A stretch of 64,000 nucleotides of DNA, taken from contig NZ_CP038213.1 of the NCBI RefSeq assembly GCF_004526345.1, forward strand, positions 2,170,001 through 2,234,000. Reading direction: 5' to 3'. The translations under genes and the position numbers were made by a program. Below are positions 17,067 to 26,702 of this stretch, in pieces. Each line of letters starts with the position of its first letter. The stretch's first letter is position 1. Source of the DNA: Ornithinimicrobium flavum (GTDB lineage Bacteria; Actinomycetota; Actinomycetes; Actinomycetales; Dermatophilaceae). The notes beneath the pieces are model-generated. The model searched no databases. It had not been told where the DNA came from and was given only the letters and a program-made list of their open reading frames with translations.

Positions 17067-18344
17067 TCAGTCGGCCGTCCCCCGGTCGGCGAGGGCCGGG
17101 ACCACGACGTCCCAGACGGCCCCGGCCACCACGTCCTTGCCGACCGGCCCCACCGTGCGCACCTCGTCGCTGCCGGGCACGAGCAGGTGCACCGTGCTCT
17201 CGTCCTGGCCGAAGGTCTTGCCCACCCCGACCTCGTTGGCGACGAGCAGGTCGCACCCCTTGCGGGCCAGCTTGGCCCGGGCGTGGTGGACGACGTCCCC
17301 CGACTCGTCCCCCGTCTCCGCCGCGAAGCCGACGATGTAGGGCGAAGCGGCCCCGGCGCGGTCCGCGACGAGGCCGGCGAGGATGTCGGGGTTGCGCACC
17401 AGCTCGATCGTGGGGGCGCTCCGGTCATCCTCGCCGTGCGTCTTCTTGATCTTGGAGGAGGCGTAGCGGGCCGGCCGGAAGTCGGCGACCGCGGCCGTCA
17501 TGACGACCACGTCCGTCCACTCCGCCACGGCGGCCCGGACCGCCTCCTGCAGCTCCAGGGCGGTCTCGACGGGCACGACCCGGCACCCCGCCGGCGGGGG
17601 GAGGGTCACGTTCGCGCTCACGAGGGTGACCTCGGCGCCCCGCGCCACGGCGGCGGCGGCCACGGCATACCCCTGCTTGCCGGAGGAACGGTTGCCCAGG
17701 AAGCGGACCGGGTCCAGCGGCTCACGCGTGCCGCCGGCCGACACCACCACCCGGCGTCCGGCCAGGTCGCCGGCGCTCGCCCCCGGCCGGATCCGGCGCC
17801 GCGCCGAGCCGGGCCCGGTCCGGGAGTGCGCGGCCAGGGCCTGCGCCACGATGTCCTCCGGGTCGGGCAGCCGCCCCGGACCGCTGTCCTTGCCCGTGAG
17901 ACGGCCGGAGGCCGGCTCGACCACGGTCACGCCCCGCCCGCGCAGCATCTCGACGTTGGCGACGGTCGCGGGGTGGGACCACATCTCGGTGTGCATGGCC
18001 GGCGCCAGGACCACCGGGCAGCGCGCCGTGAGCAGGGTGTTGGTGAGCAGGTCGTCGGCCAGGCCGTGGGCGGCCCTGGCCAGCAGGTCCGCGGTGGCGG
18101 GGGCGACGAGCACGAGGTCGGCCTCCTGGCCCAGGCGCACGTGCCGGACCTCGGGCACGCCGTCGAAGACGTCGGCCGACACCGGCCGCCCGCTGAGCGC
18201 CTCCCACGTCGGGGCCCCGACGAACCGCAGCGCGGCGGCCGTGGGCACCACGGTCACCTCGTGCCCGGCCTCGGTGAGCAGCCGCAGGACCGAGCAGGCC
18301 TTGTAGGCCGCGATGCCGCCGGCCACACCCAGGACGACGCGCAC
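17067..18344 (-). CDS. coaBC: bifunctional CoaBC (PPCDC / PPC synthetase)
   Basis: Makes 4'-phosphopantetheine from 4'-phosphopantothenate in CoA synthesis. The 425-residue protein has the flavin-binding CoaC domain ('VLGVAGGIAAYKACSVL', 'APATADLLARAAHG') and the CoaB domain ('VVVSAGGTREPLDPVRFLGN', 'AAVADFRPARYASSKIKK'). Two classical CoaC residues differ: the PxMNxxM motif reads PAMHTEMW (115-122), and the active-site-flap Cys of the E. coli-type SQACGDxGPGR segment is replaced in SGRLTGKDSGPGR. I believe both are shared by many actinobacteria. GTG 18344 lies 14 nt after the rpoZ stop with no good ribosome site, suggesting coupling. Confidence 0.92.
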   Translation of the reverse strand: MRVVLGVAGGIAAYKACSVLRLLTEAGHEVTVVPTAAALRFVGAPTWEALSGRPVSADVFDGVPEVRHVRLGQEADLVLVAPATADLLARAAHGLADDLLTNTLLTARCPVVLAPAMHTEMWSHPATVANVEMLRGRGVTVVEPASGRLTGKDSGPGRLPDPEDIVAQALAAHSRTGPGSARRRIRPGASAGDLAGRRVVVSAGGTREPLDPVRFLGNRSSGKQGYAVAAAAVARGAEVTLVSANVTLPPPAGCRVVPVETALELQEAVRAAVAEWTDVVVMTAAVADFRPARYASSKIKKTHGEDDRSAPTIELVRNPDILAGLVADRAGAASPYIVGFAAETGDESGDVVHHARAKLARKGCDLLVANEVGVGKTFGQDESTVHLLVPGSDEVRTVGPVGKDVVAGAVWDVVVPALADRGTAD

Positions 18345-18358
18345 CGGGCCCGGACCCG

Positions 18359-18622
18359 TCAGCTCTCGGGGGAGCTGGTATGCAACTTGCCCTGGTCGAT
18401 CTCGTGCAGGGCGATGGACAGCGGCTTGTCGGTGGCGTCGGCCTCGACGAGAGGCCCGACGTACTCGAGCAGCCCCTCGGACAGCTGGGCGTAGTAGGCG
18501 TTGATCTGGCGGGCCCGCTTGGCGGCGTAGATCACCAGGGCGTACTTGGAGTCCGCGCGCTCCAGCAGGGAGTCGATCGGCGGGTTGGTGATGCCGTCGG
18601 GGTGGGCGATGGTGCCGGTCAC
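18359..18622 (-). CDS. rpoZ: RNA polymerase omega subunit
   Basis: The 87-residue subunit promotes assembly of RNA polymerase. It shows the conserved '[28 protein letters not shown]' core (quoted in part: [18 protein letters not shown]), followed by the actinobacterial '[17 protein letters not shown]' insertion and '[11 protein letters not shown]' helix. GTG at 18622. It lies 8 bp after gmk, the gmk-rpoZ-coaBC order being nearly universal in actinobacteria. Confidence 0.95.
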   Translation of the reverse strand: MTGTIAHPDGITNPPIDSLLERADSKYALVIYAAKRARQINAYYAQLSEGLLEYVGPLVEADATDKPLSIALHEIDQGKLHTSSPES

Positions 18623-18630
18623 GTGATGCC

Positions 18631-19182
18631 TCAGTCCTTCTCGGGGGTGGGGTCAACCATCCATGATACGAGTTCCTCGGCCGCCCTGGCGACATCGTCG
18701 TTGACGATGCTGTGGTCGAACTCGCCGCGGGCCGCCAGCTCGGCGCGGGCCGTGCCGAGCCGGGCCGCCCGTTCCTCCTCGTCCTCGGTCCCCCGGCCCA
18801 CCAGCCGCTGCACGAGCTCCTCCCACGACGGGGGCTCGAGGAAGACGAAGCGTGCCTCCGGCATCGCCTCCCGGACCTGCCGGGCCCCCTGCAGGTCGAT
18901 CTCGAGCAGGGCCGGCCGGCCCTCGTCGAGGACCTGCTCGACGGGGGTCCTGGGCGTGCCGTACCGGGCGCGGCCGTGCACGACCGCCCACTCGAGCAGC
19001 TGGCCCTCCCGCTCGAGCCGGTCGAACTCCCGGTCGTCGACGAAAAAGTAGTGCTGGCCCTCGACCTCCCCGGGACGGGGCGGACGGGTGGTCACGGAGA
19101 CGGACAGCCAGACCTCGGGGTGGTGCTGCCGCACGTAGCTGGCGACGGTCCCCTTGCCCACGGCCGTGGGCCCCGCCAGCAC
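18631..19182 (-). CDS. gmk: guanylate kinase
   Basis: Phosphorylates GMP to GDP. The P-loop reads [10 protein letters not shown] (the actinobacterial variant of GPSGVGKST), followed by '[21 protein letters not shown]' (the GMP-binding segment, in part) and '[15 protein letters not shown]'. Family-typical residues between P-loop and C-terminus are complete. The annotated GTG (19182) leaves only Val-Leu before the P-loop strand. The frame stays open upstream to a CTG at 19239 that overlaps the mihF stop as CTGA and would add a 19-residue N-terminus including the missing strand residues LVV; no Shine-Dalgarno is obvious for either. Confidence 0.92.
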   Translation of the reverse strand: MLAGPTAVGKGTVASYVRQHHPEVWLSVSVTTRPPRPGEVEGQHYFFVDDREFDRLEREGQLLEWAVVHGRARYGTPRTPVEQVLDEGRPALLEIDLQGARQVREAMPEARFVFLEPPSWEELVQRLVGRGTEDEEERAARLGTARAELAARGEFDHSIVNDDVARAAEELVSWMVDPTPEKD

Positions 19183-19235
19183 GACCAGACGACGCCGGCC
19201 GGCCGTCGAGGACGACCCGGGCGCCGCGTGCGCGC

Positions 19236-19553
19236 TCAGCGGTCGCCGAACCGGTCGAGGAGCTGGGCCACCTGGTTGGCCCCCAGCCCGCGCACGCGGC
19301 GGCTCTCGGAGATGCCGATCTCCTCCATGACCTGCCGGGCCCGCACCCGACCGACGCCCGGCAGCGACTCGAGCAGGGCCGAGACCTTCATCTTGCCGAC
19401 GACGTCGTTCTCCTTGCCCTCGGCGATGACCTCCTTGAGGGAGCCCTCGGCGTTCTTCAGCCGGTTCTTCACCGCGGCACGCTCGCGGCGTGCGGCCGCG
19501 GCCTTGGCGAGCGCGTCGGCCCGCTGCTCAGGTGTCAGCTCAGGAAGTGCCAC
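19236..19553 (-). CDS. mihF: actinobacterial integration host factor
   Basis: The 105-residue nucleoid-associated DNA-binding protein (MihF/sIHF type) has a charged Ala/Lys/Arg helix (residues 10-35) followed by the helix-two-turn-helix core '[19 protein letters not shown]' and '[18 protein letters not shown]'. GTG 19553 follows AGGAGGAGAC. The 98-bp gap to pyrF carries its own promoter candidate and a small hairpin, so it may be transcribed independently of the pyrimidine genes as well as from them. Confidence 0.95.
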   Translation of the reverse strand: MALPELTPEQRADALAKAAAARRERAAVKNRLKNAEGSLKEVIAEGKENDVVGKMKVSALLESLPGVGRVRARQVMEEIGISESRRVRGLGANQVAQLLDRFGDR

Positions 19554-19578
19554 GATCCGTCTCCTCCTACGTCCGATG

Positions 19579-19607
19579 GGCAGGAATCCCTGCCACCAGC
19601 GAACCTA
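19579..19607 (-). promoter_or_regulatory. mihF leader: -10 candidate and hairpin
   Basis: Minus-strand TAGGTT at 19602-19607 fits TANNNT and lies about 50 nt upstream of the mihF start. Downstream of it, GGCAGG-N4-CCTGCC (19579-19594) can fold in the leader between promoter and ribosome site. Could be autoregulatory; untested. Confidence 0.4.
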
Positions 19608-19651
19608 TCCACACCGACGGGTCCCTGCCAACCCGTCCCTGCGCCCCCGGG

Positions 19652-20530
19652 TCAGTTCCGGCGGGCGATCGGCCCGGGACCGTCCGGCGCGAGCGCCGAG
19701 CGCAGCCGGTCGGCCCACCGCGTGGCGGCCTGCCGCAGGGCGGCGACGTCGGGCCCGGCGGCCAGGACCCCCCGGCTGACCGGCACCAGGAGACGGTCCG
19801 TCACCCCGGCGAACGTGCGGGCGACGTCGTGCTCGTCCGCCCCCTGGGCGCCGACCCCCGGGGTGAGCAAGGGCGCCCCCGCGCCGACCAGGTCCAGCCC
19901 GAGCTCCGCCGGGGGCCGGGGCAGCGTGGCGCCCATGACCAGGCCGACGGATCCGCACGGGAGGACCCCCGCGTTGTCCAGGGCGACCTGCTCGACGATG
20001 CGCGCCGCCACGGAGGGGGTCCCGGCCAGCTGGACCTCCGCCCCCTCGGGGTTGGACGTCATCCCCAGCACCCAGACCCCCCGGCCCGTGCTGACCGCCA
20101 GGTCGATCGCCGGACGCAGGGAGCCGTACCCCAGGTAGGGGCTCAGCGTCACCGAGTCCGCGGCCAGGGGGGACCCCTCGCCGAGGTACGCCTGCGCATA
20201 CCCGTCCATGGTCGAGCCGATGTCGCCGCGCTTCACGTCCAGCACCGTCAGCAGGCCCCGCTCCCGGCACCCCGCGAGGACCTCCTCCAGGACGGCCACG
20301 CCCGCCGCGCCGTGGCGCTCGTAGAAGGCCGACTGCGGCTTGACCGCGGCGCAGCGACCGGCCACGGCGTCGATCACCCTGAGGCTGAAGGTCCGCACGC
20401 CCTCCGCGGTGTCCGGCAGCCCCCAGTCGGCGAGCAGGTGGGCATGCGGGTCCAGCCCGACGCACAGCGGGCCCCGATCGGTGGTCGCCGCCAGCAACCT
20501 GGCTCCGAAGGGTGGGGGGGTCGTGCTCAC
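19652..20530 (-). CDS. pyrF: orotidine-5'-phosphate decarboxylase (type 2)
   Basis: Final step to UMP. The 292 residues match the longer type-2 (PyrF-2) group. The N-terminus 'GPLCVGLDPHAHLLADWG' and the catalytic Lys/Asp segment 'VLDVKRGDIGSTMDGYA' are intact, as is 'SPYLGYGSLRPAID'. GTG 20530 has GAGGAG upstream. It begins 9 bp after the PyrD-like gene. It ends the pyrimidine run; a 98-bp gap separates mihF. Confidence 0.95.
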   Translation of the reverse strand: MSTTPPPFGARLLAATTDRGPLCVGLDPHAHLLADWGLPDTAEGVRTFSLRVIDAVAGRCAAVKPQSAFYERHGAAGVAVLEEVLAGCRERGLLTVLDVKRGDIGSTMDGYAQAYLGEGSPLAADSVTLSPYLGYGSLRPAIDLAVSTGRGVWVLGMTSNPEGAEVQLAGTPSVAARIVEQVALDNAGVLPCGSVGLVMGATLPRPPAELGLDLVGAGAPLLTPGVGAQGADEHDVARTFAGVTDRLLVPVSRGVLAAGPDVAALRQAATRWADRLRSALAPDGPGPIARRN

Positions 20531-20539
20531 GGTGGCTCC

Positions 20540-21358
20540 TCAGCGTCCGGTCGGGTCGGGTCGGGGTGGTGGCGGGTCGCCGGCGAGCGCGTCGCGGACG
20601 GTCCACAGCAGGGTCGGGTCGGCCCAGAGCGCCGTGCCCAGCTGGACGGCGGCCGCGCCCTCCGCCAGGGCCGCCCGGGCGGACCCCACGTCGTGCACGC
20701 CACCCGCGGCGACGACCGGCACGGGGGGCCACCGCCGCTCGGCGGCCGCCGCGCTCAGCCTGCGCACCCCGGCCCGGGACACCGCCGCGGTCGAGGGCCC
20801 GGACCACCACCGCCCCTCCCCCAGCCGCACCGAGCCGCACACCACGACCGCCCCCGCCCCGCCGGCCACGGCACCGCGGGCCGCTGCGACCAGGTCCGGC
20901 TGGAGAGCGGACAGGCGCGCCAGCAGCAGCAGGTCGCGCGGCGTCGTCTCCCGCACCCGGGCCAGGCACTTCAGGGCCGTCTGGTCGTCCGCCCCGCGCA
21001 GGTCGACCTCCACGGCCCCGAGGGCGTCCGCGTCCAGGCTGCGCCGCACCTGCCCGACGACGTCCGCCAGCTCGCCCGAGGTCCGGCCCCGGACGGCCAG
21101 GACGGCGTGCAGCCCCCGGGTCCCGCACCAGCGCAGCAGGTCGAGCGCCTCGGGGACGGCATACCCGGGGTGGTCGGGGTGCTCCACCCCGCCGACCCCC
21201 GTCGCGTGCACGAGCGGCACCGGCTCGGGCACGCCCGCCACCACGGGCCCGAGGGTGAGGGGTATGTCGTGCAGCGGGCCGAACCGCAGGAGCCCCCGGG
21301 GGTCGCTGACGGCCCCCGGCGCGAGCCAGACGAGGGGAAGCGGCTCACCGCGCTGCAC
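20540..21358 (-). CDS. divergent PyrD-like (dihydroorotate dehydrogenase family) protein
   Basis: The 272-residue TIM-barrel protein aligns with class 1B PyrD at the C-terminus: 'WWSGPSTAAVSRAGVRRLS', 'PVVAAGGVHDVGSARAALAEG' and 'AAVQLGTALWADPTLL' correspond to the FMN-phosphate loops. Key residues are missing: the NxSCPN loop with catalytic Cys reads VEVDLRGADDQ, the Lys of VKLSP reads LLLARLSAL, and the N-terminal TTK Lys is absent. GTG 21358 with GGAGG six nt upstream is chosen; it overlaps pyrK by 14 bp. It may have a non-catalytic or altered role. A functional PyrD would have to be elsewhere. Confidence 0.65.
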   Translation of the reverse strand: MQRGEPLPLVWLAPGAVSDPRGLLRFGPLHDIPLTLGPVVAGVPEPVPLVHATGVGGVEHPDHPGYAVPEALDLLRWCGTRGLHAVLAVRGRTSGELADVVGQVRRSLDADALGAVEVDLRGADDQTALKCLARVRETTPRDLLLLARLSALQPDLVAAARGAVAGGAGAVVVCGSVRLGEGRWWSGPSTAAVSRAGVRRLSAAAAERRWPPVPVVAAGGVHDVGSARAALAEGAAAVQLGTALWADPTLLWTVRDALAGDPPPPRPDPTGR

Positions 21359-22148
21359 GACGCGCCTCCGACCGGGCCGAGAGCAGCCACTCCCCGGGGA
21401 GGACCGGACCCTCCAGGCAGGGCCGGACCCGCCGGGCCCCCGCGGCGTCGTCGACCACCACGTCGCAGCACCCGCACACGCCGGTCCCGCAGACCGGACC
21501 GGTGTCGGGGTCGAGGGCGGTGACGCGCACGACACGGCCCCGGGGGGCGGAGAGGCTGGCCACGACCCGCACGAGGTCGCGCGGACCGGCGGCCAGCACC
21601 AGCGCCGGGTCCGTGCCCGGGTCGTCCAGCCGGGCGGACAGCTCCGTGGGGAGGTCCTCGGGCCGGGTGAGGACCACCGATGCGGCCTGCCGCCGCAGGC
21701 CGCCCGGGTCCAGGTGACGGTCCGGGTCGCCCGCGCTGAGCAGGACGTGCACGGCGCAGCCCCGCTCGCGCAGCAGGGAGACCAGCCAGCGCACCGGGGC
21801 CGCCGACCGCTCGTGCGCCACCACGAGCGCCGAGACCGGCCGGCTCGGCAGCGGGAAGCCTCGTCCCAGCGGCCCCAGGAGGCGCACCTCCTCCCCCACC
21901 TGGTGGGCGTCCATCGCGACGACCAGCTGGACGGTGGTGCCGTGGACGGGGTCGGAGACCACCTCGGCCAGCCAGTGCACCGCGGGCAGCACCGAGCCGC
22001 GCGCCGGGTCGGCGGGGAGGACGACGAGCTGGCCCGGCCGCGCCCGGTCCCAGCCGGGCGCGGACGGGACCGTCAGGCTCACCACGTCGTAGGAGCCGAG
22101 GGCACGGACCGCACTCACCACCGCCTGCACGGCCGGGCCGGGGGTCAC
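21345..22148 (-). CDS. PyrK-like dihydroorotate dehydrogenase electron-transfer subunit
   Basis: The 267-residue protein has the ferredoxin-reductase-like layout: a short beta-barrel N-half, a nucleotide-binding middle and a C-terminal [2Fe-2S] site, CGTGVCGCC followed by a Cys about 18 residues later in 'RRVRPCLEGPV', as in PyrK. The FAD-contact RxFS/RxYS motif expected after 'PGQLVVLPA' is not present (the stretch reads GSVLPAVHWLAEV). GTG 22148 has GGAGG eight nt upstream, only 4 bp after carB. It is paired with the PyrD-like gene, as in B-type enzymes. Confidence 0.75.
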   Translation of the reverse strand: MTPGPAVQAVVSAVRALGSYDVVSLTVPSAPGWDRARPGQLVVLPADPARGSVLPAVHWLAEVVSDPVHGTTVQLVVAMDAHQVGEEVRLLGPLGRGFPLPSRPVSALVVAHERSAAPVRWLVSLLRERGCAVHVLLSAGDPDRHLDPGGLRRQAASVVLTRPEDLPTELSARLDDPGTDPALVLAAGPRDLVRVVASLSAPRGRVVRVTALDPDTGPVCGTGVCGCCDVVVDDAAGARRVRPCLEGPVLPGEWLLSARSEARRAAR

Positions 22149-22152
22149 GGGG

Positions 22153-25100
22153 TCAGCCTCCGGGCGCGGTGTCGCCGCCCTCACCGGCGGGGGGACGCCC
22201 GTAGAGGTCCAGGGCCCGGGCGTGCTCCTGCAGGCTGGCCACCTCGAGCCGGCCCGCGCGCATCGCCTCGATGCCCAGCACCGCCACCGACAGCTGCTGC
22301 ACCGTGGTGATGATCGGCTTGTCCATCGACGTGGTCGCCGCCCGGATGGCGTAACCGTCGGCACGGGCGTCCCGGCCGGACGGGGTGTTGATGACCATGT
22401 CGACCTCCCCGGCGGTGATGCGGTCCACGACGGTCGGCGCGTGCCCCTCGGCACCGGCGGGCGCACCACGCTGGCTCACCTTGCGCACCACCTCGGCGGT
22501 GATGCCGTTGCGCCGCAGCACGTCCGCGGTGCCCGCGGTGGCCATGACGGTGAACCCCAGGTCGACCAGGCGCTTGACCGGGAAGATCATCGAGCGCTTG
22601 TCCCGGTTGGCGACGGAGACGAAGACGGTGCCCTCGGTGGGCAGGCTGGAGCCCGCCCGGAGCTGGCTCTTGGCGAAGGCCGCACCGAAGCTCGCGTCGA
22701 TGCCCATGACCTCACCGGTCGACCGCATCTCCGGACCCAGGATGGAGTCGATCGCCTGGCCCGTCTGGGTGCGGAAGCGACGGAACGGCAGGATCGCCTC
22801 CTTGACGGAGAACGGCGCGTCGCCGGGCATGGCGCCACCGTCCACGTGACGGGGCAGCAGCCCCTCGTCCCGCAGCTGGGCGATGGAGGTGCCGAGCATG
22901 ACGCGAGCGGCCGCGCTGGCCAGCGGCACGCCGGTCGCCTTCGCGACGAAGGGCACCGTCCGGCTGGCCCGGGGGTTGGCCTCCAGGACGTAGAGGACGT
23001 CCTGGGCGAGGGCGAACTGCACGTTGATCAGGCCGCGGACGCCGATCGCCTCGGCGAGGGCCCGGGTGGCCTCGCGGACCGCCTCCAGCTCCGATCGCCC
23101 CAGCGTGAAGGGTGGGAGCACGCAGGCGGAGTCGCCGGAGTGGATCCCTGCCTCCTCGATGTGCTCCATGATGCCGCCGACGTAGAGGTCGGTGCCGTCG
23201 TAGAGGGCGTCGACGTCGATCTCGACCGCGGTGTCCAGGAAGCGGTCGACCAGCACCGGGTGCTCCGGGGCCGAGCGGGTGGCCCGGCCGACGTAGGCGG
23301 CGAGGGTCTCGTCGTCGTAGACGATCTCCATACCCCTGCCCCCCAGCACGTAGGAGGGGCGGACCAGGACGGGGTAGCCGATCTCGCGCGCCACCTCCAG
23401 GGCGTCCTCGACGGAGTATGCGGTGCCGTGGCGCGGGGCGACCAGCCCCGTCTCGTGCAGGATCCGGCCGAACGCCCCCCGGTCCTCGGCCAGGTGAATC
23501 GCCTCCGGGGAGGTCCCGACCACGGGCACACCCTCGGCCTTGAGCGCGGCGGCCAGCCCCAGCGGGGTCTGGCCGCCCAGCTGCACGATGACGCCCGCCA
23601 CCGGGCCGGCCCGGCGCTCGGCGTGCACCACCTCGAGGACGTCCTCCAGGGTCAGCGGCTCGAAGTAGAGACGGCTCGAGGTGTCGTAGTCGGTGGACAC
23701 CGTCTCGGGGTTGCAGTTGACCATCACCGTGTCGAAGCCGTGCTCGCGCAGCGTGAGCGAGGCGTGGACGCAGGAGTAGTCGAACTCGATGCCCTGCCCG
23801 ATGCGGTTGGGCCCCGAGCCCAGGATGAGGACAGCCGGTCGCTCCCGGGGGGCGACCTCGGTCTCCTCGTCGTAGGAGGAGTAGTGGTAGGGGGTCAGCG
23901 CGACGAACTCCCCGGCGCAGGTGTCGACCGTCTTGTACACGGGCCGCACCCCGAGAGCCTGCCGCACCCCGCGGACCACCGCCTCGGTGAGACCGGTGAG
24001 CTCGGCGAGCTGGGCGTCGGAGAAGCCGTGCCGCTTGGCCAGCCGCAGCAGCTCGGGCGTCAGCCGGCCGCCGGAGGCCGCCCGCGCCTGGCCGCGCACC
24101 TGCTCGGCGATCGTGTTGAGCAGGACGATCTGGTCCAGGAACCACGGGTCGATCCGGGTGTGCTCGTGCGCCTCCTCGACGCTGACCCCGCCGCGCAGCG
24201 CCTGCTGGACGAGCACGAGCCGACCGTCGGTGGGCGTGGCGGCCTGCTCGATGAGCGCCCGCGCCATCTCGGCGTTGGGCCGCTCGTCCTCCCGCCAGTG
24301 GAAGCTGGTGTGCGACGCCTCGGTCGAGCGCAGCGCCTTCTGCAGGGCCTCGGTGAAGTTGCGGCCCAGCGCCATCGCCTCCCCTACCGACTTCATGGTC
24401 GTCGTCAGCGTCGGGTCGGCGGCCGGGAACTTCTCGAAGGCGAAGCGGGGGACCTTGACCACGACGTAGTCCAGCGTCGGCTCGAAGCTGGCCGGGGTCC
24501 CGCCGGTGATGTCGTTGGGGACCTCGTCGAGGGTGTACCCCAGGGCCATCTTGGCGGCGATCTTGGCGATCGGGAAGCCGGTGGCCTTCGAGGCCAGGGC
24601 CGAGGAGCGGGAGACCCGCGGGTTCATCTCGATGACGATGACCCGACCGTCGGCGGGGTTGACGGCGAACTGGATGTTGCACCCGCCGGTGTCGACCCCG
24701 ACCTCGCGGATCACGGCGATCCCGATGTCCCGCAGCTCCTGGTATTCCCGGTCGGTGAGGGTCATCGCGGGCGCCACGGTGATGGAGTCGCCGGTGTGGA
24801 CACCCATGGGGTCGAGGTTCTCGATGGAGCACACGACCACCACGTTGTCGGCCCGGTCGCGCATCACCTCCAGCTCGTACTCCTTCCAGCCCATGATCGA
24901 CTCCTCGAGCAGCACCTCGGTCGTCGGGCTGTCCTGCAGGCCGGCCCCGGCGATGCGCCGCAGGCTCTCCTCGTCGTGGGCAAAGCCGGAGCCCAGCCCG
25001 CCCATGGTGAAGGAGGGCCGGACGACGACGGGGTACCCCAGCTCCTCCGCGGCGGCGAGGACCTCGTCCATCGTGTGGCACACCGCCGACCGGGCCACCT

Positions 25101-25524
25101 CCGCCCCGCAGCGCTCCACGACGCCCTTGAACAGCTGCCGGTCCTCGCCGAGCTGGATCGCCTCCACGTTGGCGCCGATGAGCGGGCAGCCGTACCTCTC
25201 CAGGACACCCGCCTCGTGCAGGGCGATCGCGGTGTTGAGCGCGGTCTGGCCGCCCAGGGTCGCCAGCACGGCGTCCGGCCGCTCCTTGGCGATGATGGCC
25301 TCGACGATCTCCGGGGTGATCGGCTCCACGTACGTGGCGTCGGCCACCCCCGGGTCGGTCATGATCGTCGCGGGGTTGGAGTTGACCAGGATGACGCGCA
25401 CCCCCTCCTCGCGCAGCACCCGGCACGCCTGGGTGCCCGAGTAGTCGAACTCCGCGGCCTGACCGATGACGATCGGCCCGGAGCCGATGACCAGGACGCT
25501 GTCGATGTCCTTGCGCCTGGGCAC
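22153..25524 (-). CDS. carB: carbamoyl-phosphate synthase large subunit
   Basis: The 1123-residue protein is the tandem-duplicated ATP-grasp synthase. '[21 protein letters not shown]' opens the first half and '[20 protein letters not shown]' the second (each quoted at 20-21 residues or fewer: key part [16 protein letters not shown]). ATP-binding '[15 protein letters not shown]' and '[15 protein letters not shown]', and the C-terminal allosteric MGS-like domain (about residues 950-1075) with '[17 protein letters not shown]' type region are present. It makes carbamoyl phosphate for pyrimidines and arginine. GTG 25524 begins 2 bp after carA. Confidence 0.97.
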   Translation of the reverse strand: MPRRKDIDSVLVIGSGPIVIGQAAEFDYSGTQACRVLREEGVRVILVNSNPATIMTDPGVADATYVEPITPEIVEAIIAKERPDAVLATLGGQTALNTAIALHEAGVLERYGCPLIGANVEAIQLGEDRQLFKGVVERCGAEVARSAVCHTMDEVLAAAEELGYPVVVRPSFTMGGLGSGFAHDEESLRRIAGAGLQDSPTTEVLLEESIMGWKEYELEVMRDRADNVVVVCSIENLDPMGVHTGDSITVAPAMTLTDREYQELRDIGIAVIREVGVDTGGCNIQFAVNPADGRVIVIEMNPRVSRSSALASKATGFPIAKIAAKMALGYTLDEVPNDITGGTPASFEPTLDYVVVKVPRFAFEKFPAADPTLTTTMKSVGEAMALGRNFTEALQKALRSTEASHTSFHWREDERPNAEMARALIEQAATPTDGRLVLVQQALRGGVSVEEAHEHTRIDPWFLDQIVLLNTIAEQVRGQARAASGGRLTPELLRLAKRHGFSDAQLAELTGLTEAVVRGVRQALGVRPVYKTVDTCAGEFVALTPYHYSSYDEETEVAPRERPAVLILGSGPNRIGQGIEFDYSCVHASLTLREHGFDTVMVNCNPETVSTDYDTSSRLYFEPLTLEDVLEVVHAERRAGPVAGVIVQLGGQTPLGLAAALKAEGVPVVGTSPEAIHLAEDRGAFGRILHETGLVAPRHGTAYSVEDALEVAREIGYPVLVRPSYVLGGRGMEIVYDDETLAAYVGRATRSAPEHPVLVDRFLDTAVEIDVDALYDGTDLYVGGIMEHIEEAGIHSGDSACVLPPFTLGRSELEAVREATRALAEAIGVRGLINVQFALAQDVLYVLEANPRASRTVPFVAKATGVPLASAAARVMLGTSIAQLRDEGLLPRHVDGGAMPGDAPFSVKEAILPFRRFRTQTGQAIDSILGPEMRSTGEVMGIDASFGAAFAKSQLRAGSSLPTEGTVFVSVANRDKRSMIFPVKRLVDLGFTVMATAGTADVLRRNGITAEVVRKVSQRGAPAGAEGHAPTVVDRITAGEVDMVINTPSGRDARADGYAIRAATTSMDKPIITTVQQLSVAVLGIEAMRAGRLEVASLQEHARALDLYGRPPAGEGGDTAPGG

Positions 25525-25526
25525 GC

Positions 25527-26702
25527 TCAGGCCTCCTTGGTGTTCTGGGCGTCCTCGAGGAGGGCGACGAAGCGGTCGAAGAGGTACTCGGCGTCGTGCG
25601 GACCGGCCGCGGCCTCGGGGTGGTACTGCACGCTGAACGCGGGCACGTCCTGGCAGCTGAGGCCCTCGACGACGTCGTCGTTGAGGGCGATGTGGGAGCA
25701 GCGCACCGGGCCGTAGGGCGTCGGGGCGGGGTCCTGGGTGGCGACCCCCTCCGGCCAGGCGATCGCGAAGCCGTGGTTGTGGCTGGTCACCTCGACCTTG
25801 CCGGTCTCCCGGTCCAGGACGGGCTGGTTGATGCCGCGGTGGCCGAAGGTGAGCTTGTAGGTCTCCAGCCCCAGCGCACGGCCGAGCAGCTGGTTGCCGA
25901 AGCAGATGCCGAAGAACGGTATGCGGCGCTCCAGCACCGTGCGCAACAGGTCGACCTCGTGGTCGGCCGTGGCCGGGTCACCCGGGCCGTTGGAGAAGAA
26001 GACCCCGTCCGGCTCCCGGGAGGCGAGCTCCTCGAAGGTCGTCGTGCTCGGCAGGACGTGCACCTCGATGCCGCGCCGGGCCATCAGCGCCGGCGTCATC
26101 CCCTTGATGCCGAGGTCGAGCGCCGCGACGCGGAAGCGGGTCGGGACGCCCTCGGGCGGGGACACGACGTACGGCTCGGCGGTGGTGACCTCGGCGGCCA
26201 GGGCGGCGCCGGTCATCGTCGGCGAGTCCCGCACCACCCCGAGCAGCTCCTCGACGGGGCGAGCGGCGTCGTCCCCGGAGAAGATGCCCACGCGCATGGC
26301 ACCCTCGTCGCGCAGGTGTCGGGTGAGGGCGCGGGTGTCCACACCGCTGATCCCCACCACGCCGGCCGCCCGCAGGGCCTCGCCCAGGTCGCCCTGGGAC
26401 CGCCAGTTGGACGGCCGCAGGGCCGGGTCGCGGACGACGAAGCCCGCCACCCAGATGCGGGAGCTCTCCATGTCGGTGGCGTTGACCCCGGTGTTGCCGA
26501 TGTGCGGCGCCGTCATGACCACGACCTGCCGGTGGTAGGAGGGGTCGGTGAGGGTCTCCTGGTAGCCCGTCATCCCGGTGCTGAACACGGCCTCGCCCAC
26601 GGTCCGGCCCACCGCGCCGTAGGCCTCGCCGCGGAAGGTGCGGCCGTCCTCGAGGACCAGGACCGCCGGCCGGGGAGCGGGGATCGTGCCGTCCACGCTC
26701 AT
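25527..26702 (-). CDS. carA: carbamoyl-phosphate synthase small subunit
   Basis: Glutaminase subunit of CarAB, 391 residues. The N-terminal CPSase_sm domain ('[20 protein letters not shown]') and the class I glutamine amidotransferase domain are present. The nucleophile elbow is '[15 protein letters not shown]', and the catalytic His-Glu is in '[14 protein letters not shown]'. ATG 26702 overlaps the pyrC stop by 4 bp. It is in the order pyrR-B-C-carA-carB. Confidence 0.97.
   Translation of the reverse strand: MSVDGTIPAPRPAVLVLEDGRTFRGEAYGAVGRTVGEAVFSTGMTGYQETLTDPSYHRQVVVMTAPHIGNTGVNATDMESSRIWVAGFVVRDPALRPSNWRSQGDLGEALRAAGVVGISGVDTRALTRHLRDEGAMRVGIFSGDDAARPVEELLGVVRDSPTMTGAALAAEVTTAEPYVVSPPEGVPTRFRVAALDLGIKGMTPALMARRGIEVHVLPSTTTFEELASREPDGVFFSNGPGDPATADHEVDLLRTVLERRIPFFGICFGNQLLGRALGLETYKLTFGHRGINQPVLDRETGKVEVTSHNHGFAIAWPEGVATQDPAPTPYGPVRCSHIALNDDVVEGLSCQDVPAFSVQYHPEAAAGPHDAEYLFDRFVALLEDAQNTKEA

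Noticed and set aside
22222..25716. 1164-codon plus-strand frame
   Set aside because: It lies exactly opposite carB, has no recognisable domain and an Arg/Gly/His-rich composition typical of antisense frames in GC-rich DNA.
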